NCBI RefSeq assembly: GCF_009846745.1
Contig: NZ_AQPF01000017.1
Span: 13,394 to 77,393 of the forward strand
DNA from: Alloalcanivorax xiamenensis
Lineage (GTDB): Bacteria; Pseudomonadota; Gammaproteobacteria; Pseudomonadales; Alcanivoracaceae
Direction: 5' to 3'
DNA length: 64,000 nt
Made by a program: the position numbers and the translations under genes. This document shows positions 8,530 through 18,213 of this stretch, piece by piece. Position 1 is the stretch's first letter. Each line of letters starts with the position of its first letter. The notes under the pieces were generated by a model. It ran no database searches. It was not told the DNA's origin and worked only from the letters and a program-made list of their open reading frames with translations.

Positions 8530-10168
8530 CGAAGGCGTGCATGCCGGGCAGCTCCCAGCGGCTGACCGAGCCGGTTTCCGGATCGAGCACATGCCGCATG
8601 TAGTCCGCCACCGCGGCCTCACTCAGCGCCGCGCGTAAATAGGGCAGGTAAACCGGGTCCCGGGCGATAACGCCGATGTTGGCGTGGTTGCCCTTGTCGC
8701 CGGAGCGGGCCCAGGCCAGTTTCACCAACGGCACCTCGGTGTCGCCGGAGGCAGTCTCGCCGTCCGTTTGCGGGGCCGGTTTCGTCAGCGGCTCGCCGGC
8801 GGGAATGGCCACCGGCAGGGTTTCACCGTTGACGTCCACCGTGACCGGCACCTTCTGTTTACCGATAAGGGTGGAATAAAGACGAATACGGGGCATCGGC
8901 TTGGGCCGGCCGCCGACCAGACCGGACAAGCCCGGGGCCATGCCGGTGGCGGCCTGGGCGATTTCCCGGGCGAACAGACCCAGGGCCTTGCGGTCGTCGT
9001 GCAGGGCGGCGATTTTCACCACGACTTCGCGGCTGTCCTGGCGGCGCGCCTGGTTGCCGTAGGTGGCCTCGCTGCCGAGGATTTCCACGCTGACATCCCG
9101 GAAGGGCGCCAGCCCCGCCTGTTTGAACTGCGCCGCCACCTTGCCGAGGATGGCGTCGGCCACTACTTGGCCCTTGGCGGGGGCGTCGATGCCGCCCATC
9201 AGGAAAGAGGCGGTGATGCGTTGGCCGTCGGGGTAGGTAGCGGACACCTTGTAAGTGTCGGTGGGGGGCAGCCCGCGCGCGCCGCTGACTTTGACACGAT
9301 CCGGCCCGTCCTGGGTGAGAGTGACGTTGGTGAAGTCGCAGACCACGTCGGGAAGGATGTACTGGCGCGGATCGCCGATTTCATAGAGCAGTTGCTCACC
9401 GACGGTGGCGGGGGTGACCAGTCCCCCGGTGTCCGCCGGTTTGGTGATCACCACGGTACCGTCCCGGTGGCATTCGGCGACCGGGAAGCCCATGTTGTCG
9501 AAGCCGGGCACATCGCGCCAATCGGTGAAGTTGCCGCCGGTGCATTGGGCCCCGCACTCGATCAGATGGCCGGCCAGGGAGCCTTGGGCCAGCCGGTCAT
9601 AATCGTTGTCGGCCCACTGGAACTCATGCAGCAACGGGCCCAGCACCAGAGCGGAGTCGGCGATACGGCCAGTCAGCACCAGGTCGGCGCCAGCGTCCAG
9701 AGCGGCCTTGATCGGCAGGGCGCCAAGGTAGGCGTTCATGGTCACGGTAATTGGCGGCAAGGCCGCGCCGGTGTCCATTTCCCGGCAGTCGGTGAACTCG
9801 GCCCGGCGCGGATTAAGATCGTCGCCTTCCACCAGGGCGATGTTCAGCTCGACGCCGGCCTCGGCGAACACCTTGCTCAGTGCATCCCGGCAGGCCCTGA
9901 GATTCACGCCGCCGGCGTTACTGATCACCTTGATGCCCTTGTCCTTGATCTCCCGGGCCAGCGGCGCCATCACCTGGGTGACAAAATCGTGGGCGTAGCC
10001 GGCGTTGGCGTCCTTCATGCGCGCCCCGGCCATGATCGACAGGGTGACCTCGGCCAGATAGTCGAACACCAGATAGTCGATATTGCCCTGGCGGACCAGT
10101 TGGAAGGCGGCGCTGTTGGTGTCGCCCCAGAAGCCGGCGGCGCAACCGATGCGGGTGATGTCGCTCAT
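8483..10168 (-). CDS. atuA: AtuA-family (DUF1446) protein with a frameshifted C-terminus
   Basis: 561-aa reading of the AtuA/DUF1446 family, the first gene of the acyclic terpene cluster; its biochemical role is not established. The true N-terminus is MSDITRIGCAAGFWGDT at 10168; upstream in-frame codons overlap the operator region. LKGVARAG-type motifs are absent, but GDKGNHANIGVIARDP and ELPGMHAF near the end fit the family. After MHAF (about 8531) the frame runs into AAQRAGRRRH and stops at 8483. The expected tail LRNALGGGGIASLRIDPQGK continues in another frame to 8401. This implies one extra base, or more probably eight missing bases, near 8530. The enzyme is either altered at its last 45 residues or the base call is wrong. 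Confidence 0.78.
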   Translation of the reverse strand: MSDITRIGCAAGFWGDTNSAAFQLVRQGNIDYLVFDYLAEVTLSIMAGARMKDANAGYAHDFVTQVMAPLAREIKDKGIKVISNAGGVNLRACRDALSKVFAEAGVELNIALVEGDDLNPRRAEFTDCREMDTGAALPPITVTMNAYLGALPIKAALDAGADLVLTGRIADSALVLGPLLHEFQWADNDYDRLAQGSLAGHLIECGAQCTGGNFTDWRDVPGFDNMGFPVAECHRDGTVVITKPADTGGLVTPATVGEQLLYEIGDPRQYILPDVVCDFTNVTLTQDGPDRVKVSGARGLPPTDTYKVSATYPDGQRITASFLMGGIDAPAKGQVVADAILGKVAAQFKQAGLAPFRDVSVEILGSEATYGNQARRQDSREVVVKIAALHDDRKALGLFAREIAQAATGMAPGLSGLVGGRPKPMPRIRLYSTLIGKQKVPVTVDVNGETLPVAIPAGEPLTKPAPQTDGETASGDTEVPLVKLAWARSGDKGNHANIGVIARDPVYLPYLRAALSEAAVADYMRHVLDPETGSVSRWELPGMHAFAAQRAGRRRHRQSAH

Positions 10169-10218
10169 GATTGTAGGGGCCTGATTCCCGTTGCTTTGGA
10201 TGAGTTCGTAAGCTACCA

Positions 10219-10232
10219 AGCAAGCGCTTGGT
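10219..10232. promoter_or_regulatory. Putative AtuR operator upstream of atuA
   Basis: AGCAAGCGCTTGGT, a near-perfect palindrome with core CAAGCGCTTG, lies 51-64 bases upstream of the atuA start. The identical 14 bases recur upstream of the TetR gene at 21491. The pattern fits AnCAAGnnCTTGnT, the site described for the TetR regulator KstR2. Proposed as the binding site of the TetR protein encoded at 21577. Confidence 0.7.
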
Positions 10233-10322
10233 TTGGCAAGTAGGGAAATGCCTTGATGATCCCGTGCGAGAGCGGGTTCCATGGCCTGGCCATGACTGGC
10301 CATGAAGAGAAGCGTGGCCGGT

Positions 10323-11282
10323 TCACTTAGGCAGGTAGTTTGCTCCGTGCCGTTTAAAGGCATCCGCCAATACGCGCAGGCCCGCCATCCTGGGACCTTG
10401 TTTGTGGGTAATGAAGAAAACCTGATTGTGTAATGGCGCGGTTTTCAGGACCAGGGCATGCACTTGCCCTTCTTTTTCTGATCGCCGTACTGCTGAGGTG
10501 GGGGCCATGGTGAGCATGGAGGTTGCATTGACGATTGCCAGATTGGCGTAGAACGCGGAAGACTCCAGTTTCGCCTGTGGCGGTGGCAGCTCCGCGGCCA
10601 GGAACATCCCCTCGACCATCCGCCGGGTATGAGTGCTGTGCTCAGGCAATATCCATTCCTCGGCCAGTAGCTCCTGCAACCTGACGTTGCGGCGTCTCGC
10701 CAGAGGGTGATCCGGAGCACAGGCGACAAGCAGCCCGTCGGTAGTGATGTATTCGAAGTCAAGGTCGGCGAATCGCTCGGATTCGATGGTCCCGGCATTC
10801 AGCACCCCGAGAACGCAATCCAGTCTGCCGCGATGCAACAGTTCCAACATGGATCCGGCGGAGGCCTGGTGGAAAGACATGCGCGGCAGAGTGCCTTGTT
10901 CCTGCAGGTCTCTTACCACGGCGGGCACCAGAGAAATAGAGGTTACCGGCAGAACACCAATGCGGATCAGCGGCTCCACCACGCTCGCGTTGCTGGCGGT
11001 AACCGCCGCATCGAGGGAGGCCAGGGAATGACGCAATCGCTCCAGGGCCATACGGCCGGCGGCGGTGAGGCGGGCACCGCGGGTGGTGCGTTCAAAAAGG
11101 GTGGCATTGAATGCCGCTTCGAGGTCGTGGGCCATCCCGGTCACAGCAGGTTGGGTGAGGGATAGCCGATTGGCGGCGGCGGTCAGGGAGCCCGTCTTAT
11201 CGACCAGTTCGATCAGCCGTAAGTGCTTGATTCTGAGGTGGTCGAGTCGCGACCCGCGTTCAGCCGTGGAAAACTTTGACAT
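10323..11282 (-). CDS. LysR-family transcriptional regulator
   Basis: 319-aa LysR-type regulator. The winged helix-turn-helix is at about residues 17-76 (RLIELVDKTGSLTAAANRLS, TQPAVTGMAHDLEA), followed by the effector-binding domain. It is transcribed away from the CoA-transferase gene, with a 166-bp AT-rich gap between the starts. It therefore probably controls the 11.4-21.4 kb cassette in response to its substrate. It ends 155 bp before atuA, but the operator there argues for separate control of atu. The effector is unknown. Confidence 0.88.
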   Translation of the reverse strand: MSKFSTAERGSRLDHLRIKHLRLIELVDKTGSLTAAANRLSLTQPAVTGMAHDLEAAFNATLFERTTRGARLTAAGRMALERLRHSLASLDAAVTASNASVVEPLIRIGVLPVTSISLVPAVVRDLQEQGTLPRMSFHQASAGSMLELLHRGRLDCVLGVLNAGTIESERFADLDFEYITTDGLLVACAPDHPLARRRNVRLQELLAEEWILPEHSTHTRRMVEGMFLAAELPPPQAKLESSAFYANLAIVNATSMLTMAPTSAVRRSEKEGQVHALVLKTAPLHNQVFFITHKQGPRMAGLRVLADAFKRHGANYLPK

Positions 11283-11308
11283 AACAATCTCTTATGAATC
11301 CATATAAT
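11276..11308 (+). promoter_or_regulatory. Candidate promoter of the catabolic cassette
   Basis: A perfect TATAAT at 11303-11308 lies in an AT-rich island between lysR and the CoA-transferase gene. A TTGACA at 11276-11281 is 21 bases away, longer than the usual 17. A poorly spaced promoter between divergent genes is typical for LysR-activated transcription. No exact T-N11-A box was settled. Confidence 0.45.
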
Positions 11309-11448
11309 CATCCTAATTTACTCTGATGTCCGGGCTTCGCACAATGCGACACAAGCTTGATCGGGCGGACTCTTTGAATCCGCCCCGGGCAAGGCCATTG
11401 AGAATAGCGCCGACTTCGCCACCGGCCGCCAAGAACAAAGGAGACAAT

Positions 11449-12537
11449 ATGGAATTTATGCCCCTGAAAGGGATCCGGGTGCTTGATTTTTCGCATGTGA
11501 TCGCCGGCCCCTTCGCTTCTCACTATCTCGCCCAGATGGGGGCGGATGTCCTTAAGGTGGAAAACGTCAACGGTGGCGATGTGATGCGTCGTAATGCCAA
11601 GGGTCCCAGGTCCTACCTGGCCTTTAATGCCGGCAAGAAGCATCTGGCGCTGGACATCACCGGCGAAGAAGGTCGTAAGCGAGTGCTCGATGAGGTGGCA
11701 CGAGCGGATATCCTGCTGGATAACCTGAAACCCGGCACCCTGGAAAAAAATGGTTTCGGTCCGGACGACTTGAGCAAGATCAACCCGCGTTTGATCTATT
11801 GTGCGATTTCCGGATTTGGTCGCGAGGGCACCTGGTCCAAGCGATTGGCCTATGACCATGTGGTACAGGCGGCGACCGGCATGATGCTGATGGCGGGTGG
11901 GGAAGGTGACCCACCGATCAAGACCGGATTTCCGGTGATAGATACGGCCACCGGCATTATCGGAGCTCTGGCTATCGTCAGTGCTTTGCACGAGCGCGAG
12001 CGGACAGGCAAGGGCACCTTTCTGGATGTTTCAATGACCGGTGCCGCCATGCAACTGATGTATCCATTTGCCTGTGAGGCCATGACAACGGGGGAGTCAC
12101 CGTCCCGCGTGGGGAATCAAGGGTACTCCGGCAGCCCGGCCGCGGATCTGTTCTCAACAGCGGATGGGCGTATCGCTTTGGGCGTCAATACCCCCAAGCA
12201 GTTCCTGGCTCTGCTTGGTGTTCTGGGAATGCTCGACGCCGCTGAAAATCCAGACTTCTTCGAAATGCCCATTGATGCTTCGGCACCGGCGTCTTTTTTA
12301 CGGTCCAGGGATCCGGCGGCGCTCAAGGCGGCGCTCGCCGAGCGAATTTCAGTCTGGAGCGGAGAGCAGCTGGAGCGTGAGCTCATGGAGGTCCAGGTGC
12401 CCGCTGCCCAGGTACAGCGTATCGGTGAATTTGCCGAGCAGGCACTAAGACAAGGTGGCCTTGCCAGAGTCCGGCTTGAGGAGGGTGAGGATTATGTCCA
12501 TAGCCCCGGGCTTGGCTTCCGCACCAGACAGCTCTAG
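11449..12537 (+). CDS. CaiB/BaiF (class III) CoA-transferase
   Basis: 362-aa family III CoA-transferase, which moves CoA between acyl-CoA and a free acid via an aspartyl intermediate. Family features are LKGIRVLDFSHVIAGPFAS at the N-terminus, QMGADVLKVE, LDNLKPGTLEKNG and the VGNQGYSGSPAADLF segment. Start ATG 11449 has a strong AAAGGAGA site; upstream in-frame codons lack one. It is the first gene of the plus-strand cassette and 71 bp ahead of the TauD-like gene. Its likely job is to activate the acid produced by, or taken up for, the pathway; the substrate cannot be read from the sequence. Confidence 0.88.
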   Translation: MEFMPLKGIRVLDFSHVIAGPFASHYLAQMGADVLKVENVNGGDVMRRNAKGPRSYLAFNAGKKHLALDITGEEGRKRVLDEVARADILLDNLKPGTLEKNGFGPDDLSKINPRLIYCAISGFGREGTWSKRLAYDHVVQAATGMMLMAGGEGDPPIKTGFPVIDTATGIIGALAIVSALHERERTGKGTFLDVSMTGAAMQLMYPFACEAMTTGESPSRVGNQGYSGSPAADLFSTADGRIALGVNTPKQFLALLGVLGMLDAAENPDFFEMPIDASAPASFLRSRDPAALKAALAERISVWSGEQLERELMEVQVPAAQVQRIGEFAEQALRQGGLARVRLEEGEDYVHSPGLGFRTRQL

Positions 12538-12608
12538 AAGCAACCCTTCGCCATTTCGATCGACCACCACGATTTTGCCTGTAAGGTTACAGCCGGGAGG
12601 AGAACACA

Positions 12609-13481
12609 ATGACCGCTAATGCCCTGCCCATGGAATTAATTGATATCGAAAGCCGTTACCAGCACATCAAGCCGGTACCGCGCATGCCCAATTTCGCCGC
12701 CTGGATCGAAGGGGTTGATTTGACCCAGCCTTTGAGTGAGCCAGTGAAGGAAGAACTGCGCCAGGCCCTGAATGATTTTGAAGTGATCTTCTTCAAACCG
12801 CAGAAACTGACAACGGAACAACACATCGAATTGGGTAAAGTGTTCGGGCCGATTTCCGACGGGTCGTATTTCGACAGGCATGCGGACACCCCGGAAGTGG
12901 AAGTGCTTGAGAACAACGCGGATCGCCCGCCGACCATCGATAACTGGCATAGCGATATTTCCTGGAAAGAAAAGGCGCCCCTGGGCACCGCGATCCAGAT
13001 CACCGTGACACCGCCGGCAGGCGGCAATACCTGCTGGTCCAGTATGAGTAAGGCCTACGAGTATCTGTCTGAGAATATGAAAGCCTACCTGCGGGACCTG
13101 CGTGCGGTGCACACCTGGGAAATCGGCCCGTTCCGTGAGTATCTGGCGTCGCAGGGAGAAGAAAAGCTGTTCTGGGCCTTGCGTAACTTTCCTCCGGTGG
13201 AACACGACGTTGTCAAGGTCCATCCCGAATCCGATCGTCACTGTCTGTACGTCAACAGTGGATTCACGAAACGCATTGTCGGGCTGGATAAACGGGAAAG
13301 TCAGGCCATCCTGCAGTTTCTTTTCAACTGGGTACAGCGCCCTGAATTCATGGTTCATCACCAATGGGAAGCGCATGGCATTGCCATTTGGGATAACCGG
13401 AGCACCCAGCATTATGCGGTAGCGGACTATTGGCCTTATCACCGGATCAATCAGCGCGTGACTTTTGACGTTCCCGAATAA
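12609..13481 (+). CDS. TauD/TfdA-family Fe(II)/2-oxoglutarate dioxygenase
   Basis: 290-aa non-haem iron dioxygenase that couples 2-oxoglutarate decarboxylation to hydroxylation. The iron facial triad is visible: H114 and D116 in WHSDISW, and H268 in NRSTQHYAVADY. Arg279 or Arg283 probably binds 2-oxoglutarate. GGAGGAG precedes ATG 12609. Known relatives act on taurine, 2,4-D and alkyl sulfates, where hydroxylation next to S or O releases an aldehyde. The aldehyde dehydrogenase in the same cassette fits such a release, but the substrate here is unknown. Confidence 0.88.
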   Translation: MTANALPMELIDIESRYQHIKPVPRMPNFAAWIEGVDLTQPLSEPVKEELRQALNDFEVIFFKPQKLTTEQHIELGKVFGPISDGSYFDRHADTPEVEVLENNADRPPTIDNWHSDISWKEKAPLGTAIQITVTPPAGGNTCWSSMSKAYEYLSENMKAYLRDLRAVHTWEIGPFREYLASQGEEKLFWALRNFPPVEHDVVKVHPESDRHCLYVNSGFTKRIVGLDKRESQAILQFLFNWVQRPEFMVHHQWEAHGIAIWDNRSTQHYAVADYWPYHRINQRVTFDVPE

Positions 13482-13683
13482 CGGGAACGGATTGGTGTGA
13501 ATGCGTGATCCGGGACCAGGCCCTGTGCGCGGCGCGACCGATTCCGCCAACAAGCCGGTGGAATGCGGATCGGCGTTGCTCTGAAGTGGGCCTGGATTTC
13601 CAGGTTCATTCCTGTTTCGGAAATGATGTGCCCGAGGCACACAATAAAAATAGCAAAGGCCGCCAGCGCGGCAGGAGGAGAGT

Positions 13684-15606
13684 GTGTTTGCAGCGTCCGT
13701 CCGTCAGATAGGACTGACCATGGGCATCATCTTGTCCCTGGTTACTCTCTACACGTCCCTGACAGGTATTTTTGATCCCAGCTACCAGCGGCCGCTCACC
13801 TTCGCCGCCTGTATTCTGGTAGCCGTTCTGGTGAAGCCTCTTGCCTCACGTTATCCCGATGGCAGCCGGAGTCTGAAGGCCCTGTGCTGGCTGGTGGATG
13901 CGTTGTTGCTGGGCCTGATTCTTCTCGCGGTGCAACGGTTCGTGGCCCAGTCGGCGGGTATGGAGAACATGCTCGTGGACTACAGCTTCGCCGATCAATG
14001 TATTGCCTTGGCCGGATTGATCGCGTTGGTGGAATTGACCCGCCGTGAGTTTGGGCTCGGTCTGTCATTGTTCGCCGGTATCACCCTGTTGTATTGCCTG
14101 TTTGGACATTACCTGCCGATGGGGTTGCCTGAGTCCGGGTTCACGCTGGATCAGGTAATGCAGGGGACCTGGTATGGATTCACCGGCGTTTTTGGTCAGC
14201 CAGTGGCGGTGATGATCAGCCTGCTTTACATCTATATCATCTTCGGCGTGATACTGGAGTTCACTGGGGCCGGCCCGGCGCTGGTTCGTATGGCTATCCG
14301 CGCCACGGGCTGGTTGCCCGGCGGGCCGGCTCACGCGGCAATATTTGCCAGCATGTTGTTTGGTACCATGTCGGGCAGCGTCGCGGCCAATGTGGCCGGC
14401 ACCGGCGCTTTTACCATTCCGATGATCAAGCGGCGCGGTTTCAGTCCGGCCTTCGCCGGCGCGGTGGAAGCCGCGGCGTCGACCGGTGGACAAGTCATCC
14501 CTCCGGTTATGGGCGCCGCTGCCTTCATGATGGCCCAACTTACCGGCACGCCCTATCTGTTGATTTGTCTGGCTGCGCTATTGCCGGCGTTTTTCTATGT
14601 CGCGGCACTGTTCGTGGCGGTGTACTACGAGGCTCGCCGTCTCGGTATAAAGCCCACACCAAAGGACGAACTGCCAGAGCTGACCCGCGCTGACTGGTAT
14701 CGTTCACTGATGTTCGTTGTTCCGGTACTTACCGTGATCGGGGTATTGGCATCCGGGCGCTCGCCGGCCATGGCGGGTGGATTGGCGACGGTATCGGCGC
14801 TGATCTTCGGCTTTATCAACCCGGAAATCCGCCGTGCCCCACACAAATTGATTGGTGCCCTGGCCCATGGCGGTGTCGCCGGCGCCCGAATCATGATCGC
14901 AATCGGTGCTATTGGCATTGTTATCGCCGGTATGGATCTCACCGGCCTGGGGCTGTCCTTCGCTCAGTCCGTAGCTTCGTTGGGCGACAGCAGCCTGTTC
15001 CTGAGCCTGTTGTTGACCGCCGCCGGTTGTCTGGTTCTGGGGATGGGGATGCCGACATTGCCGGCCTACTTGATCATCATTCTGGTGATGGGGCCGGCAT
15101 TGGAAAGTTTTGACGTGCCGGTTATCGCGGCCCATCTTTTTGTGTTCTATTTTGGGGTTCTTTCTGCGAATACTCCGCCAGTCGCGATTGCCGCTTTCGC
15201 CGCCGCGCCTTTGGCGGGCGCGAACCCTGTCCATATCAGCCTGGTTTCGATACGCCTGTGCCTGGTCGGATTCATTGTTCCGTTCCTGTTCGTCTTCAAC
15301 CCTTCACTGCTGCTCATCAACGCCCATTTCGATCCAATGGAACTGGCGTTGGGGGTTGCCCGTATCCTGCTTGTGATATGGGCTCTGACTACCGGTTTGG
15401 CGGGTTTTGGCGCTGTCCGTTTGAGCACCCTGGGGCGCGCCTTCAGGATCTGTCTGGCAATTCTGCTGATGGCAAAGGGAACCTGGTTCGCTTATGCCGG
15501 GTTCGCGTTGGCGATTGGCACCTTGCTGGCGGGTTGGTGTTGGCCGCGACAGAGCAGGGCGGAGAAAAATGGTGTCACCCTCGGAGTACACGAGCAAGGC
15601 TCCTGA
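13684..15606 (+). CDS. TRAP transporter fused permease (TAXI-type)
   Basis: 640-aa inner-membrane protein with hydrophobic segments throughout. The N-terminal part acts as the small DctQ-like subunit and the rest as the large DctM-like subunit, as in TRAP-TAXI fused permeases. GTMSGSVAANVAGTG and VLGMGMPTLPAYLI are characteristic large-subunit motifs. Start is GTG 13684 after GCAGGAGGAG. It imports an organic anion with a sodium gradient together with the receptor encoded next (29 bp downstream). The 202-bp gap before it holds no gene I can support. Confidence 0.9.
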   Translation: MFAASVRQIGLTMGIILSLVTLYTSLTGIFDPSYQRPLTFAACILVAVLVKPLASRYPDGSRSLKALCWLVDALLLGLILLAVQRFVAQSAGMENMLVDYSFADQCIALAGLIALVELTRREFGLGLSLFAGITLLYCLFGHYLPMGLPESGFTLDQVMQGTWYGFTGVFGQPVAVMISLLYIYIIFGVILEFTGAGPALVRMAIRATGWLPGGPAHAAIFASMLFGTMSGSVAANVAGTGAFTIPMIKRRGFSPAFAGAVEAAASTGGQVIPPVMGAAAFMMAQLTGTPYLLICLAALLPAFFYVAALFVAVYYEARRLGIKPTPKDELPELTRADWYRSLMFVVPVLTVIGVLASGRSPAMAGGLATVSALIFGFINPEIRRAPHKLIGALAHGGVAGARIMIAIGAIGIVIAGMDLTGLGLSFAQSVASLGDSSLFLSLLLTAAGCLVLGMGMPTLPAYLIIILVMGPALESFDVPVIAAHLFVFYFGVLSANTPPVAIAAFAAAPLAGANPVHISLVSIRLCLVGFIVPFLFVFNPSLLLINAHFDPMELALGVARILLVIWALTTGLAGFGAVRLSTLGRAFRICLAILLMAKGTWFAYAGFALAIGTLLAGWCWPRQSRAEKNGVTLGVHEQGS

Positions 15607-15634
15607 TTATCCCAACAAAATGGAGAACTCATCA

Positions 15635-16666
15635 ATGAACAGACGTTTCTTTAAGGCCGGGTTCATCGCGCTTGTCGCGATACTGGCTTCATTGATCACG
15701 ACCCCGGCCCGAGCCGAGACCACGATTCGGATGGAAGCGCCCTCTCCAGGATCATCGCCTTACGTCTTGCAGGTCTCCATGCAAAGCGTGTGGCAGAAGT
15801 ATCTCCCGGTGAAGGTCAATGTCACCTCCAACATGGCCTCCTCCCGATCCGCGTTGAACGCGGCCAAGGGGAATGTGGATTTCTATCTCAGCTCCCCCAC
15901 GGTGAACCGGTACATGGCGTCCGGAACGCAAATGTACGCGGGTATGAGTAATGCGCCGGAACTCTACAAGAACCTGCGAGAGGTATTTCATTTTCCTTTG
16001 GGGAAATACCATATCGTGGTTCACGCTGACTCCGACATTACTTCTCTCAAGCAGATCAAGGGTAAGCGAGTGTTTCTCGGGCCTCCGGGCGGGGCGGCTA
16101 CCGATACGGCGATAAAGATCGTCAAAGCCGTCACCGGATACGAGCCGGGCACTGACTATCAAATGGCCAGGTTGGACTGGCAGTCCGGCAACCAGGCGTT
16201 TCAGGACGACCAGGTCGCTTTACTGATTGCTCCTCAACAAGTTCCCGGACCGAGCTTTCAACAAGTGGCGTTGCTGCATAAAGTCCGTTTCCTGCCGATC
16301 CCAGAAGAAGCATTTGAACATCCGGAACTGAAAGAAGTCCTCAATGCGACCGGCTTTAGCCGGGAACAGATACCGGCCGACGCCTATGGTGACAATCAGG
16401 TAAACACCACCCCGGTGGACACGATTGGATCCTGGGTGGGTATTGGTACCAGCAAATTCGTGGATGAGGAGCTGGTCTATCAGTGCACGAAGACCATCTT
16501 CGAGCATATCGACGAAGTACAGGCGCCCGCCAAGTTTCTTGGTTCGGTGAACATCGAGAACGCCCTTAAGCAAATGAGCACACCCTTGCACGCCGGCGCG
16601 GTGCGTTACTATCGGGAGAAAGGTATTTCCATTCCTTCGAATCTGATTCCGCCGGAAGTCGACTAA
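15635..16666 (+). CDS. TAXI-family TRAP transporter solute receptor
   Basis: 343-aa periplasmic binding protein. A signal peptide (MNRRFFKAGFIALVAILAS, cleaved after ARA) is followed by a TAXI-type receptor with the KGKRVFLGPPGGAATDTA region typical of the family. ATG 15635 is preceded by TGGAGA. It partners the fused TRAP permease just upstream. The ligand is likely a carboxylate or other organic anion; TAXI ligands are poorly known, so nothing more can be said. Confidence 0.88.
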   Translation: MNRRFFKAGFIALVAILASLITTPARAETTIRMEAPSPGSSPYVLQVSMQSVWQKYLPVKVNVTSNMASSRSALNAAKGNVDFYLSSPTVNRYMASGTQMYAGMSNAPELYKNLREVFHFPLGKYHIVVHADSDITSLKQIKGKRVFLGPPGGAATDTAIKIVKAVTGYEPGTDYQMARLDWQSGNQAFQDDQVALLIAPQQVPGPSFQQVALLHKVRFLPIPEEAFEHPELKEVLNATGFSREQIPADAYGDNQVNTTPVDTIGSWVGIGTSKFVDEELVYQCTKTIFEHIDEVQAPAKFLGSVNIENALKQMSTPLHAGAVRYYREKGISIPSNLIPPEVD

Positions 16667-16822
16667 CCGGCAGGGCCGGCTCCCGGCCTGTCTTTCTTGG
16701 CCCATGTTTTCTTACCCAAAGCCCGATGAGGACTTTGGTGGGAGGCTTGTGCCCTGAAAAGGCGAAGGGGCGCCACTTACTTATCAATGAGATAACAAAA
16801 AGCGGATTATCAGGTGATTATC

Positions 16823-18001
16823 ATGACAAAAAAAGCACGCTACTTCTCTGTCCGCGCCGCCGCGATGAGTTGCGCCGCATTGTTTCCGATCACGGCTCAG
16901 GCCGCGACGCTGGCGGCTGTTCCGGAAGGCCAAAGAGGGGCCATGGAGTCCTTGAACCAGGCGATCTCTCCGGAGCAGGCGATTCATCAGCGCATCGAGC
17001 TGTATGGCGCACTGCGATTCTCCGTGGACTACGCGGATTCCGATGTCAGCAAAAGCGAAGCGGATACCAGCTCATTGTTGTCCGATGGCGATGTCAGTGT
17101 ATCCAGTAACACCAGCATGATCGGATTTCGGGGCATGATTCCGATCAATGATCGATATCGGGCGATCTGGCAGTACGAGCAGCAGGTGGATCTTGACGAC
17201 ACCGACGCCGGCGATGTCTGGACCACTCGTGACAGCTTTCTTGGTTTGGACAGCCCTTATGGTGTTTTCCTGATCGGCCGGGTGAACACGCCGTTCAAGA
17301 ATATGGGCGTGGCCTATCTGGGGTACTTCAACACTACCGTCGGCGACTCACATGCGATTCTGGGGGCGGCATCCAATAGTACCGGGCGCCTGGATCTGCT
17401 GGGCTCGAACGCTCTGACCTGGCGTTACAGCAGCGGACGCCTTTCAATGCAGGCACAGTTCGCCGCCGATCAGGCCGGCTCCATTCGTCAGGTGGACGAC
17501 AACGATCGGGCCAGTTACAGCGCTTGGGTGCGTTGGCGGCCGGGGCCACTGGATCTGAACGCCGCCTGGATCAAGTATGCGGAGTATGGCGGTATTGATG
17601 AGGTAGAGGCTTATCGGGCCTCGGCCAAATACAGCGTGGGTGGCGTCACCGTGGGTGCCTTGTACGAGAACATCGATACCGATGGTGCCACTCTCGTCGG
17701 CCTTGATCGGCCGGCTTATGGCGTTCAATTGGAGTACAACATTCTGCCGCGCTGGACCACCGTGGCGCAGTGGAACCATGCGGAAGAGAGCGATATCGGC
17801 AATGACGAAGCCGATCAGTACAGCGCGGCGTTGTTCCACTCGATTAACCGGCAACTGTTAGTGTATGTGGCCTACACCATGACCCGAAACGACGGCAACG
17901 CGGCGTATCGGGGGGTGGATTACGCCCATGGCGATCATCTTGGCACCTTGCCAGGCCGGAATCCACAGGCCATTTCCGTGGGCGCGCAACTTAAGTTCTG
18001 A
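16823..18001 (+). CDS. Gram-negative general porin (Porin_4 type)
   Basis: 392-aa outer-membrane beta-barrel. An N-terminal signal sequence ends near ALFPITAQA. An early barrel strand reads IELYGALRFSVDYADSD, alternating polar/aromatic strands follow, and it closes with ISVGAQLKF ending in Phe, the usual C-terminal signal for barrel assembly. ATG 16823 is preferred over an in-frame GTG at 16814. It lies 156 bp after the TAXI gene and probably lets the cassette's substrate cross the outer membrane. A 9-bp-stem hairpin follows the stop. Confidence 0.88.
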   Translation: MTKKARYFSVRAAAMSCAALFPITAQAATLAAVPEGQRGAMESLNQAISPEQAIHQRIELYGALRFSVDYADSDVSKSEADTSSLLSDGDVSVSSNTSMIGFRGMIPINDRYRAIWQYEQQVDLDDTDAGDVWTTRDSFLGLDSPYGVFLIGRVNTPFKNMGVAYLGYFNTTVGDSHAILGAASNSTGRLDLLGSNALTWRYSSGRLSMQAQFAADQAGSIRQVDDNDRASYSAWVRWRPGPLDLNAAWIKYAEYGGIDEVEAYRASAKYSVGGVTVGALYENIDTDGATLVGLDRPAYGVQLEYNILPRWTTVAQWNHAEESDIGNDEADQYSAALFHSINRQLLVYVAYTMTRNDGNAAYRGVDYAHGDHLGTLPGRNPQAISVGAQLKF

Positions 18002-18035
18002 GTGATCCGTGGCCGATGGTCGCGCGTTCTTCATG

Positions 18036-18058
18036 GCCGGCCTGCATTCCAGGCCGGC
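18036..18058 (+). terminator. Hairpin after the porin gene, no U-tract
   Basis: GCCGGCCTG-CATTC-CAGGCCGGC, a perfect 9-bp stem, lies 35 bp after the porin stop. There is no run of T, so it may trim or stabilise the 3' end rather than terminate. The rest of the 212-bp gap holds only the ribosome site of the next gene. Confidence 0.4.
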
Positions 18059-18213
18059 ACTCTGGCAGTGCGAACGTAACGGAGATCAGCCCGGTTCTGA
18101 TTCGCCAAAGGTGATGGCGCACGGCCCTTCTCGATCCGGAATCACGATCCGACGCCATCGGAACCGAAGATGGCGAGGATGGCGCGGCGGGATACGAACG
18201 GAGAGTTTACAAG

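Noticed and set aside
1108..10168. Reading the cluster as a liu (leucine/isovalerate) operon
   Set aside because: No HMG-CoA lyase (liuE) or MerR-type liuR is present. The order DUF1446-SDR-carboxylase beta-acyl-CoA dehydrogenase-hydratase-carboxylase alpha-synthetase is that of atu.
1882..10243. Long plus-strand ORFs opposite the atu genes (for example 3898-5697 and 8684-10243)
   Set aside because: They are mirror frames of real genes in GC-rich DNA; the proteins are His/Gly/Val-rich with no family motif, and the minus strand is fully explained.
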